Source: Rouxiella sp. S1S-2 (GTDB lineage Bacteria; Pseudomonadota; Gammaproteobacteria; Enterobacterales; Enterobacteriaceae). Taken from it: 64,000 bases of DNA. A program made the position numbers and the translations under genes. The stretch is taken from assembly GCF_009208105.1 (NCBI RefSeq), contig NZ_WFKL01000001.1:1240001-1304000 (forward strand). Direction: 5' to 3'. The notes under the pieces were generated by a model, which worked only from the letters and a program-made list of their open reading frames with translations, searched no databases and was not told the DNA's origin. Every line of letters starts with the position of its first letter. The stretch's first letter is position 1. Positions 35,248 to 44,831 of the stretch are shown in pieces.

Positions 35248-35822
35248 TCAATGCCAGATGGCTGTTGATAATATTTACACTATTGCTGGCGGGTTGTGCA
35301 TCGCACCCGGACACCAGCACGCAGGCACAGGCGTGGCTTAAACCTGGCGTTCGCGTGTCGCTGCCAACTCCGCGACTAAATGAAAAGCTCGATCAGCAAC
35401 AGCTGCTGACTGGCACGGTAGACGGGAAACAGCAATCGCTGCTGGTGTTGCTCAATGCCAACGGACAAACTTTGCAACTGGCGGGCCTGTCACCGCTGGG
35501 TATCCGCCTGTTTAAAGTGCTGTACGACAGTAGTGGCATTCACACCGAGCAGACGATTAACATCGCCCAGTTGCCGCCTGCCAATCAGGTGTTAGCTGAC
35601 ATTATGCTCAGCTATTGGCCGATAAATCGCTGGCAACCGCTGTTGCCCGCAGGTTGGAAGCTCGTTGATCAAGGGGCGCAACGCGTGTTGTTTGATGAAT
35701 CTGGCCTGGCTGTCACGCAGATTGATTACGTAACTGAAAACGGTAAACGCCAACCTGTCGCAATAACCCAGCACGTATTCCACTATCATATTGCGATTAA
35801 GAACGTGGGAGACGGCGAATGA
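35244..35822 (+). CDS. apeN: DUF3261-type lipoprotein (ApeN)
   Basis: 192 residues. Lipobox LLLAGC gives lipidated C18. The rest fits the lipoproteins found after the MMPL gene in APE clusters (DUF3261). It may be the outer-membrane acceptor partner of ApeL, as LolB is for LolA; that is inference. Overlaps both neighbours by 4 nt. Confidence 0.8.
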   Translation: MINARWLLIIFTLLLAGCASHPDTSTQAQAWLKPGVRVSLPTPRLNEKLDQQQLLTGTVDGKQQSLLVLLNANGQTLQLAGLSPLGIRLFKVLYDSSGIHTEQTINIAQLPPANQVLADIMLSYWPINRWQPLLPAGWKLVDQGAQRVLFDESGLAVTQIDYVTENGKRQPVAITQHVFHYHIAIKNVGDGE

Positions 35823-36991
35823 TCTATTTTTCAGCGGTGGGCATGGTCAATGCACTGGGCAATCAGGTAGATGAAATTGCTGATAATTTATCCGCCGGGC
35901 GTACACCTGGACTTTCTTTGCAGGACCAATGGCTGACCAGCAGGCAACCTATTTGGCTAGGAAAAGTTCTGGGTGAATTACCTGTAATTCCCGATTCGCT
36001 TGCCCGCCACCGCAGCCGCAACAATCAATTGCTGATGGCCGCGCTGCAGCAAATTCGCCCCGAGGTTGACCGCGCCATTGCGCAATACGGTAAAGACCGA
36101 GTGGCGGTGGTAATGGGCACCAGCACTTCAGGCATTGCCGAAGGTGAAGATGCGGTCAAATATAGCCTGTCAGAGGGCGTTTTCCCCGAGGAATATAACT
36201 ATCAACAGCAGGAGTTGGGCGACCCCTCGCAGTTCCTTGCCAAACTGCTGAATCTTGACGGCGCAGCCTATACGCTCTCGACTGCCTGTTCATCCAGCGC
36301 TCGAGCCATTATCAGCGGGCGGCGGCTTATTGAATCCGGGCTTGCCGACGTTGCGCTGGTGGGCGGTGCCGACAGCCTGTGCCGCATGCCCATTAATGGA
36401 TTTGCCAGCCTTGAAGCGCTGTCTGATACGCGCTGTAAACCGTTTGCCACGCAGAGAAATGGCATCAACATTGGCGAAGCCGCTGCGCTAATTTTGCTAA
36501 CGCGGGAGCCGTCGGCGGTTGCTCTGCTGGGGGTGGGGGAGTCTTCCGATGCGTGGCATATGTCGGCGCCGCATCCTCAGGGCGAAGGTGCCGAGCGGGC
36601 GATGCGCATGGCGCTGGAGCAGGCTCGCATGACTCCCGACGACCTGGGTTACATTAATCTTCACGGCACGGCGACCGAGCAAAACGATCGGGTAGAAGCC
36701 CAGGTGGTTCAACGCCTGTGTGGCGACAGCGTTCCTTGCAGCTCCACCAAACATTTGACTGGCCATACGCTGGGCGCTGCGGGAGCGACCGAAGCTGCCC
36801 TGTGCTGGCTGTTGCTTACACGCGACATGGCGCTGCCCGAGCAAGATTTTTCACAGGGTACGCCCGATGCGCTTCTGGGAGAATTTGGATTGGTGACGCA
36901 GCCACAGCGTCTGCAAAAGCCGGCCATCTTGTCCAACTCTTTTGCTTTTGGTGGCAATAACGCCAGCATCCTCATGGGGAAGGCGCCATGA
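35819..36991 (+). CDS. apeO: Beta-ketoacyl-ACP synthase, elongating (ApeO)
   Basis: 390 residues, FabF/FabB fold with an intact Cys-His-His triad: C157 in STACSSSAR, H282 in LHGTATEQND and H316 in GHTLGAAGATEA. It is the catalytic partner expected for the chain-length factor ApeC. The C-terminal glycine-rich NSFAFGGNNASI is intact. Confidence 0.9.
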   Translation: MIYFSAVGMVNALGNQVDEIADNLSAGRTPGLSLQDQWLTSRQPIWLGKVLGELPVIPDSLARHRSRNNQLLMAALQQIRPEVDRAIAQYGKDRVAVVMGTSTSGIAEGEDAVKYSLSEGVFPEEYNYQQQELGDPSQFLAKLLNLDGAAYTLSTACSSSARAIISGRRLIESGLADVALVGGADSLCRMPINGFASLEALSDTRCKPFATQRNGINIGEAAALILLTREPSAVALLGVGESSDAWHMSAPHPQGEGAERAMRMALEQARMTPDDLGYINLHGTATEQNDRVEAQVVQRLCGDSVPCSSTKHLTGHTLGAAGATEAALCWLLLTRDMALPEQDFSQGTPDALLGEFGLVTQPQRLQKPAILSNSFAFGGNNASILMGKAP

Positions 36992-37473
36992 ATTATTTAT
37001 CCGCAGAGCACTATCTTCCTCATTCTGCACCGATGGTGTTGCTTGAGAAAGTGGTGAACGTTGGTGAGCAGTCGGCCTGCTGTCAGGTCACCGTCAATGC
37101 CGACAGCGTATTGGCTCCCTTTATCGATGCGCAGGGGGATCTGCCGGCGTGGTATTCAATTGAATTAATGGCGCAAACCGTGGGTGTCTGGAGTGGATGG
37201 CACGGCCAGCAATACGGCAGCGAGCCTCGCCTTGGCATGCTGTTAGGCGGACGCGGTCTCAAATGCAGTATGCCGGCGTTTCCTGCAAACAGTATTTTGA
37301 CCATTAACATCAGCATGTTGTTACAGGATGAAAAATTGGCCAGCTTCGAGTGCGACATTACCTTAAACAACGGTGATGGTTGCGGCGAGGTAAGCGTTGC
37401 TGAGGCGAGGTTGAATACCTATCAGCCTGAGCCAGAAGAATTAAAAAAATTAATGCAAGGTACAGCGACATGA
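36988..37473 (+). CDS. apeP: Hotdog dehydratase partner (ApeP)
   Basis: 161 residues of the 3-hydroxylacyl-ACP dehydratase-like family, starting YLPHSAPMVLLEKVVNVGEQ. It should form the heteromeric dehydratase with ApeI. It sits between the ketosynthase and the reductase with 4-nt overlaps on both sides. Confidence 0.83.
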   Translation: MNYLSAEHYLPHSAPMVLLEKVVNVGEQSACCQVTVNADSVLAPFIDAQGDLPAWYSIELMAQTVGVWSGWHGQQYGSEPRLGMLLGGRGLKCSMPAFPANSILTINISMLLQDEKLASFECDITLNNGDGCGEVSVAEARLNTYQPEPEELKKLMQGTAT

Positions 37474-38201
37474 CGCGTTCAGTATTAGTGACCGGCGCCA
37501 GTAAAGGTATTGGTCAGGCCATCGCCGTTCAGTTGGCGAAAGACGGATTTATGCTGGTGGTACACTACAACAGCGACAAGCAAGGCGCAGAGCACACTGT
37601 TGAGCAGATAAAACAAATGGGCGGCAGTGCCAGAACCCTCAGTTTTGATATTAGCAATCGCCTGCAGTGTCGTGAGGCGATTGAGGCCGATATTGCCGAG
37701 CACGGTGCCTATTACGGCGTAGTAAATAACGCTGGAATTACCCGCGACGGCGCCTTTCCTGCACTAAGTGAAAGCGATTGGGACGGCGTTATCCATACTA
37801 ATCTCGACGGTTTTTATAACGTGCTTCACCCTTGCGTTATGCCAATGATTGGTCTGCGACAGGGCGGTCGTATTATTGCGCTGTCTTCTGTTTCAGGTAT
37901 TACCGGCAATCGCGGGCAGGTCAATTACAGCGCCGCCAAGGCCGGAATTATCGGTGCCTGCAAAGCGCTGTCGCTGGAGCTTGCCAAGCGAAAAATCACC
38001 GTTAATTGCATTGCACCCGGACTTATCGACACCGGTATGCTCGACATGCAACCGCAGGCCGTCGATGCTGCCATGGGCATGATCCCGTTAAAACGTATGG
38101 GATCCGCCGAGGAGGTCGCCGGTTTGGCCAGCTATTTAATGTCGGATATCGCGGGCTATGTAACCCGTCAGGTCATTTCGATTAACGGGGGAATGGTATG
38201 A
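37470..38201 (+). CDS. apeQ: 3-ketoacyl-ACP reductase (ApeQ)
   Basis: 243 residues, FabG-type short-chain dehydrogenase. NADPH site TGASKGIG (8-15), NNAGITRDG, catalytic Y153 and K157 in YSAAKAG, and a C-terminal INGGMV as in FabG. It reduces each keto intermediate of the polyene. Confidence 0.92.
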   Translation: MTRSVLVTGASKGIGQAIAVQLAKDGFMLVVHYNSDKQGAEHTVEQIKQMGGSARTLSFDISNRLQCREAIEADIAEHGAYYGVVNNAGITRDGAFPALSESDWDGVIHTNLDGFYNVLHPCVMPMIGLRQGGRIIALSSVSGITGNRGQVNYSAAKAGIIGACKALSLELAKRKITVNCIAPGLIDTGMLDMQPQAVDAAMGMIPLKRMGSAEEVAGLASYLMSDIAGYVTRQVISINGGMV

Positions 38202-39430
38202 GTCTTCAGCGCGTGGTTATCACCGGCATGAAGGGCGTTACTGCCTTTGGCAACGGCTGGAGCGAGGTGTCGGAACGGTTGTTACATGGCCGTAATGCAG
38301 TCAGACACATGGACGAGTGGGTGATTTATCAGGGGCTTAATACTCATCTGGGCGCACCCATCGACAACTTTGTACTGCCTGAACATTACACCCGTAAGCG
38401 TATTCGTTCGATGGGCCGAGTTTCACTACTCTCGACTCGGGCAACCGAACTGGCGCTGGAGCAGGCGGGACTGATTGGTGATCCAGTGTTGACCAATGGC
38501 GAAACCGGTATTGCCTTCGGTTCATCCACTGGCAGCACCAAACCGGTCAGTGAATTTGCCACCATGCTGACCGAACAGCACACTAACAATATTACCGGCA
38601 CCACCTATGTGCAGATGATGCCGCACACCACGGCGGTGAATGCAGGTCTGTTCTTTGGTTTAAGGGGACGCGTGATCCCCACCTCCAGCGCCTGCACTTC
38701 GGGCAGCCAGGCTATTGGTTATGCCTTTGAAGCAATACGACACGGCTATCAAACGGTGATGGTGGCGGGCGGTGCAGAAGAGCTTTGCCCGTCAGAAGCG
38801 GCAGTGTTTGATACGTTGTTTGCCACCAGCCAACAAAATGATACCCCGGAGCTCTCTCCGAGGCCTTTTGATAAGCACCGCGATGGTCTGGTGATTGGCG
38901 AAGGCGCGGGCGCACTAATCCTGGAATCTCTGGACCACGCTCAGGCCCGAGGGGCTAAAATTTATGGGGAGATTGTCGGATTTGCGACCAACTGCGATGC
39001 GGCGCATATTACTCAGCCACAGCAGGAAACCATGCAAATCTGCATTGCCAAGTCGATCAATCAAGCCGGTCTGGAGCCTGCCGATATTGGCTATATTAGT
39101 GCGCACGGCACGGCGACCGATCGCGGCGATATTGCCGAAAGTCATGCGACAGCCGCCGTATTTGGTAATAAAACGCCGATCTCGTCGCTTAAAAGTTATT
39201 TCGGCCATACGCTGGGGGCCTGTGGTGCGCTAGAGGCCTGGATGTCGCTAGAAATGATGAACGATGGGCGATTTTTCCCCACCATTAATCTCACGGAACC
39301 AGACCCGCTTTGTGGCGATCTCGACTATCTTATTGGCGAAGCGCGTCACATTGAAACAGAGTTTATTCAGTCGAATAACTTTGCCTTCGGCGGCATCAAC
39401 ACCTCGCTGATTTTCCGCCGTTGGCCTTGA
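38198..39430 (+). CDS. apeR: Beta-ketoacyl-ACP synthase (ApeR)
   Basis: 410 residues with an intact triad: C166 in SACTSGSQ, H303 in SAHGTATDRGD and H337 in GHTLGACGALEA. It is only distantly similar to ApeO, so it is not a recent copy. In APE systems this second ketosynthase is thought to act early, on the aryl starter. It overlaps apeQ by 4 nt. Confidence 0.9.
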   Translation: MSLQRVVITGMKGVTAFGNGWSEVSERLLHGRNAVRHMDEWVIYQGLNTHLGAPIDNFVLPEHYTRKRIRSMGRVSLLSTRATELALEQAGLIGDPVLTNGETGIAFGSSTGSTKPVSEFATMLTEQHTNNITGTTYVQMMPHTTAVNAGLFFGLRGRVIPTSSACTSGSQAIGYAFEAIRHGYQTVMVAGGAEELCPSEAAVFDTLFATSQQNDTPELSPRPFDKHRDGLVIGEGAGALILESLDHAQARGAKIYGEIVGFATNCDAAHITQPQQETMQICIAKSINQAGLEPADIGYISAHGTATDRGDIAESHATAAVFGNKTPISSLKSYFGHTLGACGALEAWMSLEMMNDGRFFPTINLTEPDPLCGDLDYLIGEARHIETEFIQSNNFAFGGINTSLIFRRWP

Positions 39431-39431
39431 G

Positions 39432-40124
39432 ATGGTAGCCGCACTGGCCTTTTGTGAGCTGAATCAGCCTCTTTCAACACGGCGCCTGCCTCCTGCTTTA
39501 TTGAAAGAGGCCGCTGAAATGGGCGTGCGTAGAGCCGCGACATTTTTGGCGGGCCGAGCGCTGCTGGCCGAACTGATGTTCCTGCTTTTTAACCAGCCCA
39601 TGCTGCCGGAAATCATCATGAGTACGTCGGGTAAACCCGTTTTTACCGACCCCTCCTTGCCTTATTTCAACCTCAGTCACAGCGGCGACAGGCTGGTGGT
39701 GGTGATTTCAGATTTTGGGCCGGTAGGCTGTGATATTGAAATCAATCGACAGCGGCGGGGATTAACGGCGCTGGCCGCGGAATTTTTCTCGCCCGCAGAG
39801 AATCAGTGGCTCAAGACTCATCCATCCCCGCAAACGGCCTTTTGGCAACTTTGGTGCCTGCGTGAAGCGCTGTTGAAACAGCGTGGAGAGGGCATTTGGG
39901 CAATGCCAAGCATCCAGCTTAATCCCGTGCAGCATACCTTCTCTGCCGAGTGCAAAGGCGCTCACCTATTAATACGCTCAACAGAGACCCTGATTCTTTC
40001 TGTGGCTCTCCCCGCAATGGCGGATCAATTGCAACATTGGTGCCTGAACGCTGATAAAAGTCAGCTAGAAAAGGGGGCTGAACTCAGTTGGCAGCAGTTT
40101 AAGCCGGAGCTAGCGCCGCGCTGA
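39432..40124 (+). CDS. 4'-phosphopantetheinyl transferase (AcpT/Sfp type)
   Basis: 230 residues. The signatures are GRALLAEL, SGKPVF, FNLSHSGD, the Mg-binding GCDIE and WCLREALLKQRGEG. The resemblance is to E. coli AcpT. It begins 1 nt after apeR, so it is the last gene of the APE operon and probably activates ApeE and ApeF. Confidence 0.88.
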   Translation: MVAALAFCELNQPLSTRRLPPALLKEAAEMGVRRAATFLAGRALLAELMFLLFNQPMLPEIIMSTSGKPVFTDPSLPYFNLSHSGDRLVVVISDFGPVGCDIEINRQRRGLTALAAEFFSPAENQWLKTHPSPQTAFWQLWCLREALLKQRGEGIWAMPSIQLNPVQHTFSAECKGAHLLIRSTETLILSVALPAMADQLQHWCLNADKSQLEKGAELSWQQFKPELAPR

Positions 40125-40259
40125 TTGTTGCATTTTGGTCAAAAGTATTATGGCATTGCGGTTATTTTAATCCATTAAGTCCCGATTCATACTCTCTGCA
40201 TACCTCGACCCCACAAGTGGGTCAGAACATAAATAACCTTTATTAAAGAGAGTATTACT

Positions 40260-41063
40260 ATGAGTATTCCTGCATTCGGTTTAGGGACTTTTCGTTTAAA
40301 AGACCAGATTGTTAAAGACTCGGTGATTACCGCTGTCCAGCTCGGCTATCGCGCCATTGATACCGCTCAAATCTATGACAACGAAACCGCAGTGGGCGAA
40401 GCGATCGCTGAAAGCGGCGTAGCGCGCAGCGAAGTTTTTATTACGACTAAAATCTGGATTGAAAATTTAAGCGCCGATGCGCTGATCGAGAGTTTGAAAG
40501 TGAGCCTCGGGAAATTGAAAACTGACTACGTTGACTTAACGCTGGTCCACTGGCCATCGCCAAATGCGGCGGTGAGCGTAGCAGAAACTATGCACGCCTT
40601 GGTAAAGGCGAAAGAGCTGGGCTTGACCCGTCAGATTGGCATCTCGAACTTTACCGTGGCGCTGATGCAGGAAGCTATCGACGCAGTGGGTGCGGCCGAA
40701 ATTGCCACTAACCAGATTGAACTGTCGCCGTTCCTGCAAAATCGCAAGGTGGTGAATTTTGCCCGCCAGCATAATATCGCCATTACTTCTTATATGACGC
40801 TGGCCTATGGTGACGCGTTGAAAGATGAGACCATCATTAAGATTGCGCAAAGTCATAACGCGACGCCCGCACAGGTTGTTCTGGCCTGGGCGCTGCAGTT
40901 GGGCTATGCGGTTATTCCATCCTCAACTAAACGCACCAACCTCGAAAGTAACCTGTTGGCGCAGCAGTTAACGCTGACTGCTGAAGAGATGTCGCAGATT
41001 GCCGGGCTTGAGCGAGATGGCCGTTTGGTCAGCCCTGAAGGTTTGGCGCCAGATTGGGACTGA
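40260..41063 (+). CDS. dkgB: 2,5-diketo-D-gluconate reductase B / methylglyoxal reductase (aldo-keto reductase)
   Basis: 267 residues, same size as E. coli DkgB. Aldo-keto reductase tetrad visible: D34 and Y39 in [10 protein letters not shown]64 in ITTKIW and the His of [12 protein letters not shown]-dependent reduction of aldehydes and diketo sugars. In E. coli it directly follows aspU; here the lipoprotein and APE genes come between. A strong hairpin closes it. Confidence 0.92.
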   Translation: MSIPAFGLGTFRLKDQIVKDSVITAVQLGYRAIDTAQIYDNETAVGEAIAESGVARSEVFITTKIWIENLSADALIESLKVSLGKLKTDYVDLTLVHWPSPNAAVSVAETMHALVKAKELGLTRQIGISNFTVALMQEAIDAVGAAEIATNQIELSPFLQNRKVVNFARQHNIAITSYMTLAYGDALKDETIIKIAQSHNATPAQVVLAWALQLGYAVIPSSTKRTNLESNLLAQQLTLTAEEMSQIAGLERDGRLVSPEGLAPDWD

Positions 41064-41107
41064 TTGTTTTGTGATTTTTTTCTGAGTTTACTGTGTCTAT
41101 ACCCTCA

Positions 41108-41135
41108 AAGCCCAAACGCCAGTTTGGGCTTTTTT
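41108..41135 (+). terminator. Terminator after dkgB
   Basis: Ten-base-pair stem AAGCCCAAAC/GTTTGGGCTT with a GCCA loop and a T-run. It also faces the convergent yafC gene. Confidence 0.92.
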
Positions 41136-41170
41136 CTTTCTATTGTTGCTATGCGTTTATCAAGGCTGAT

Positions 41171-42073
41171 TTATTCCCTGGGATGTTCTTGCCCCAGTTT
41201 TTCACTCAGAAAATCAATAAAGCAGCGAATACGCGTACTTACCGCCTGATCGCTGTAATAGACCGCGTGTAATGGCATGGCAATGCGCATCACGTCAGGC
41301 ACTAACAGCGCCACTAAATCCCCTCTTTCGATATCTTTATTGATCATAAAATCGGACAGGCAGGCAATGCCATTGCCCGACAGGCACAACTGCCGCAGGG
41401 TTTCGCCGCTGCCCGCGCTAATGAAAGGAGTAATGTTCATCTGCTGCCCGTCGGCGCACAACAGCGGCCATTTATTTAACGCCAGCACTTCGTTGAATCC
41501 CAAACATCGATGATTGGCTAAATCATCAACGCTCTTGGGTGCGCCCCATTTTTCTATGTAGGCGGGAGAGGCCAGTACGTGACGATAGCTCAGCATCAGC
41601 TTGCGTGCGCGCAGGCTAGAGTCTTCCAATTCACCCACACGGATCGCAACATCAACCTTCTGATCGATCAGATTAATGTTGCTCTCAGACGAATATAGCG
41701 AGAGGGTCATTTTGGGAAAGCGTTCGGTAAATTCGGCAACCAGCGGTGAAAGCACGTGCAAAATAACCGGCGTCGCGGCATCAATACGTAGCAGCCCCTG
41801 CGGGTCATTACGATGCTCCAACAGATCGTTTTCTGCCGCCGCCATTTCCTGCAGTATCTTTTGCACCCGCGTAAAGTAGCGTTCACCTTCGTGCGTCAGG
41901 CTGATTTGCCGCGTAGTACGGTTTAGCAGCTGGATGTCCAGTTTCTGCTCTAGGCGTTTAATGGTGCGGCTGACTACCGAATTGTCTTGCCCCAATTGCT
42001 CAGCCGCACGGCTGAAACTGCCGCTTTCTACCACGGTAACAAACACCATCAGCTCTTCTGAGCTTGCTTTCAT
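41171..42073 (-). CDS. yafC: LysR-family regulator YafC
   Basis: 300 residues: N-terminal winged helix ([34 protein letters not shown]) and a periplasmic-binding-like effector domain. Position between dkgB and yafD matches E. coli yafC. Targets are not known; a role in dkgB control is possible from context only. Confidence 0.88.
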   Translation of the reverse strand: MKASSEELMVFVTVVESGSFSRAAEQLGQDNSVVSRTIKRLEQKLDIQLLNRTTRQISLTHEGERYFTRVQKILQEMAAAENDLLEHRNDPQGLLRIDAATPVILHVLSPLVAEFTERFPKMTLSLYSSESNINLIDQKVDVAIRVGELEDSSLRARKLMLSYRHVLASPAYIEKWGAPKSVDDLANHRCLGFNEVLALNKWPLLCADGQQMNITPFISAGSGETLRQLCLSGNGIACLSDFMINKDIERGDLVALLVPDVMRIAMPLHAVYYSDQAVSTRIRCFIDFLSEKLGQEHPRE

Positions 42074-42429
42074 TGTTGCCTCTCAAGCATAAATGATTTG
42101 ATACTTTGGTTATTTTTGCCATTTAAACACAGGGTGATAATGACTTCCATCAAATGAGTTTTCTCTGAACTCAGTCTGATAATTTCTGAGTTTGTCTTAA
42201 AGGGCTAAACTTTGAAACGAGGCTGCGGGCTTTTTTTATCAATAAGATGAGTGGAGTCGCAACTATTTCGCTCAGGATGTATACCAATGTAAACAAATTG
42301 GGTGTTCCTGTTCGGGGGCGTATACTGAGAAATACCGCTGAAGGGAAATTTTTCCGCACAGCAGACTCTCGATGGACATCGCCAGCACTCCTTGGCAGTA
42401 AAAAGTGCTGGGTAAAATGGGTTAACAGT
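42074..42429. other. yafC-yafD intergenic region
   Basis: 356 nt between the divergent genes. An open frame continuous with yafD begins at 42247, but that part has no homology I recognise and E. coli YafD starts at the equivalent of 42430, so I treat it as noncoding leader. No clear operator or hairpin seen. Confidence 0.5.
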
Positions 42430-43239
42430 GTGCCGAAAAAAACGTATGCAATGAGGTATGTTGCAGGTCAACCGGTCGAGCAAATATTCCCAGGTGTGTT
42501 AGCACATCTTGGGCCGAGCCTGCCGCCGGGGGCTGCACTGCCTAATTCGAACATTTTACGCATCATGGTTTGGAACATTTTCAAGCAGCAGCGTGCTGAC
42601 TGGCTCTCTGTACTTCAGGGCTTTGGTAAAGATGCGCAGCTTGTATTGTTGCAGGAAGCGCAAACCACACCCGAGCTTATCCATTTTGCTACCTCGCATT
42701 ACATGGCCGCCGATCAGGTTCCGGCCGTTTCTCTCCCGCAGCATCCTTCCGGCGTAATGACGCTGGCGGCGGCACATCCGGTTTATTGTTGTCCTCTGCG
42801 TGAGCGTGAACCGCTGCTGCGGTTGGCTAAATCGGCGCTGGTTACGGTGTATCCGTTGCTCGATGGTCGTCTGCTCATGGTGGTGAATATCCACGCGGTG
42901 AACTTCAGCATCGGTGTTGATGTTTACAGCAAGCAGCTTGACCCGATAGGGGAGCAAATCGCTAATCATAAAGGGCCGGTGGTGATGGCGGGGGACTTTA
43001 ATGCCTGGAGTCGCCAGCGAATTAACGCGCTGTATGGTTTTGCCGGTAACATATCCCTGCAGGAAGTTCGTTTCCCCTTAGATCTGCGCCGCAGGGCGTT
43101 TGGTCGGCCGTTGGACTTTATCTTCTATCGTGGGCTGAGTGTCACCAACGCGCAAGTATTGGAGACTCGGGCTTCGGATCATAATCCGCTGCTGGTGGAG
43201 TTCTTAGCGCAACAGCCACCGCAAGGTATCGATTTATAA
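42430..43239 (+). CDS. yafD: Endonuclease/exonuclease/phosphatase family protein YafD
   Basis: 269 residues from GTG 42430, chosen because the following [14 protein letters not shown] aligns with the E. coli YafD N-terminus (266 residues). EEP-fold motifs in order: [20 protein letters not shown] (metal Glu), [18 protein letters not shown] and ASDHNPLL (catalytic His). Probably a metal-dependent phosphodiesterase; substrate not known. Confidence 0.9.
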   Translation: MPKKTYAMRYVAGQPVEQIFPGVLAHLGPSLPPGAALPNSNILRIMVWNIFKQQRADWLSVLQGFGKDAQLVLLQEAQTTPELIHFATSHYMAADQVPAVSLPQHPSGVMTLAAAHPVYCCPLREREPLLRLAKSALVTVYPLLDGRLLMVVNIHAVNFSIGVDVYSKQLDPIGEQIANHKGPVVMAGDFNAWSRQRINALYGFAGNISLQEVRFPLDLRRRAFGRPLDFIFYRGLSVTNAQVLETRASDHNPLLVEFLAQQPPQGIDL

Positions 43240-43281
43240 AAATGCCCCGATTGATGGCTTCGCGCCTCGAGGCATTTTTGT
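43239..43281. terminator. Hairpin between yafD and the MFS gene
   Basis: Stem AAATGCCCCG/CGAGGCATTT with one mismatch, A-run before and TTTTTGTTTT after. It can act for both convergent genes. Confidence 0.78.
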
Positions 43282-43319
43282 TTTACAAATTTTACTGCCG
43301 GGGAATGTTACAACGTCGA

Positions 43320-44831
43320 TTACGCTATCTCATCAACCTGCTTCATGCCTTTCTGATTTTTATTCTGCTGGCGAGGATAAAAACGCTCCTCTTTCAATGA
43401 CGTTTCAATCTCTTCAAGCGAGCGGCCTTTGGTTTCCGGCACCAGGAAGAAGATAAACAGGAATCCCAACAGATTAAGCAGGGCGTAGAACCACATCGCG
43501 CCACCAATCCCCAGAATACCCACCAGAGAAAGCGCCGTGGCGGTCAGCAGCAGGTTAGAACCCCACAGCGTGGCGGCGTGCAAACTGGTGGCTTTTTCCC
43601 TGATGCCCATCGGATAGACTTCAGAACCCAGCAACCAGCCAATCACCTGAATACCGCCCGAGTTGAACACCATAAATGCAAACAGGCAGGTGACAATCAA
43701 CCAACCGTACTGCTGCCCTTTAGAATCAAGCATGAACATCAGACCGAGCAGGAACAGGCTGATAACCGCCCCGGGCATCATCCACAGGGTTAGCGTTCGG
43801 CGACCCACGTGGTCAACCACCAGCTTGCCGATAATGGTCATCACCAGATAGATAACCGCGACGCCCAGCGCGGAGTGCAGGGCCGCTGCCCGGCTAAAAC
43901 CCGCGTCCGTCAGGAAGGTCGGAGTGTAGTAAATCATCATCTCGATACCAGAAAGCTGAGTGAAGGCGGCAACGCCTAAACCGGCAATCAGAGCAGGGCG
44001 CATCCAAGGTTGCTTCAAATCCTTCCAGCCAGCCACGCTTTTACGCTCGACTTTATCATGCACTTTTTGAATATTTCTAAGCTCATGGCGGACTTCACGG
44101 TCAGTTTCTCGCACCATATTCAGCGCGATACGCGCCTCTTTGGTTCGCTTCTGACCCACCAACCAGCGCGGGCTTTCCGGCATGGGGAACATCCCTACCA
44201 GCAGTATCAATGCTGGAATGGCGGCAACTGAAAACATCACACGCCATGACCAGATATCCTGCATAAATGCCCCTACCAGGCCAGCGGTCAGAATGCCAAT
44301 ACCGATTGAAATATTGAAAAAGGTCACCAGTCGTCCACGTTTTTCAGGTGGAGCCAGCTCGGCAATATATACTGGCACAATTTGCGACGCTCCCCCGACG
44401 GCGAAGCCTAAAACAATACGCGCCATGCCCAACCAAAAAGCAGAGGCTGAAAGGCCAGAGCCGATAACGCCGACGGCGAAGATAGCCGCAACCGTCATCA
44501 CTGTGTAGCGGCGACCGATAACGCTTGAGAGTTTACCGCAGCAGAGTGCACCGATAACTGCACCGACTAGAATGGCGCTGGTCACTAACTCTTGCGCATG
44601 ATTTGAGAGAGAGAAATCGTGAGTTATTTGCAGCAGAGCGCCTGAAATAATCCCTGTGTCATACCCGTAAAGGAAACCGGCTATTGCGGCAATGCCCGTG
44701 GCGGTAAGGAGAAACGCATCGGCGCTGAGAAAATTGTTGTTATCACTATTTTCAACCGTAGCGGGAGCGCTATTTTCGCCCCCTCGCGTCTCTGAGAGTG
44801 TTTCTCGTTTTTCTTCATTTGTCTGCGTCAT
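43320..44831 (-). CDS. MFS sugar porter
   Basis: 503 residues, 12 predicted membrane segments after a roughly 35-residue acidic N-terminal tail. Sugar-porter family signatures: GFLYGYDTGIISGAL in the first segment, IGRRYTVM, PESPRWLVGQ, VGRRTLTL and PETKGRSLEEIE at the end. Probably a sugar or polyol:proton symporter; the substrate cannot be named. E. coli has yafE here instead, so it is a replacement or insertion between yafD and mltD. Confidence 0.88.
   Translation of the reverse strand: MTQTNEEKRETLSETRGGENSAPATVENSDNNNFLSADAFLLTATGIAAIAGFLYGYDTGIISGALLQITHDFSLSNHAQELVTSAILVGAVIGALCCGKLSSVIGRRYTVMTVAAIFAVGVIGSGLSASAFWLGMARIVLGFAVGGASQIVPVYIAELAPPEKRGRLVTFFNISIGIGILTAGLVGAFMQDIWSWRVMFSVAAIPALILLVGMFPMPESPRWLVGQKRTKEARIALNMVRETDREVRHELRNIQKVHDKVERKSVAGWKDLKQPWMRPALIAGLGVAAFTQLSGIEMMIYYTPTFLTDAGFSRAAALHSALGVAVIYLVMTIIGKLVVDHVGRRTLTLWMMPGAVISLFLLGLMFMLDSKGQQYGWLIVTCLFAFMVFNSGGIQVIGWLLGSEVYPMGIREKATSLHAATLWGSNLLLTATALSLVGILGIGGAMWFYALLNLLGFLFIFFLVPETKGRSLEEIETSLKEERFYPRQQNKNQKGMKQVDEIA

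Noticed and set aside
42247..42429. Longer N-terminus for YafD from ATG 42247
   Set aside because: E. coli YafD begins at the position equal to GTG 42430, and the extra 61 residues look like no known domain.
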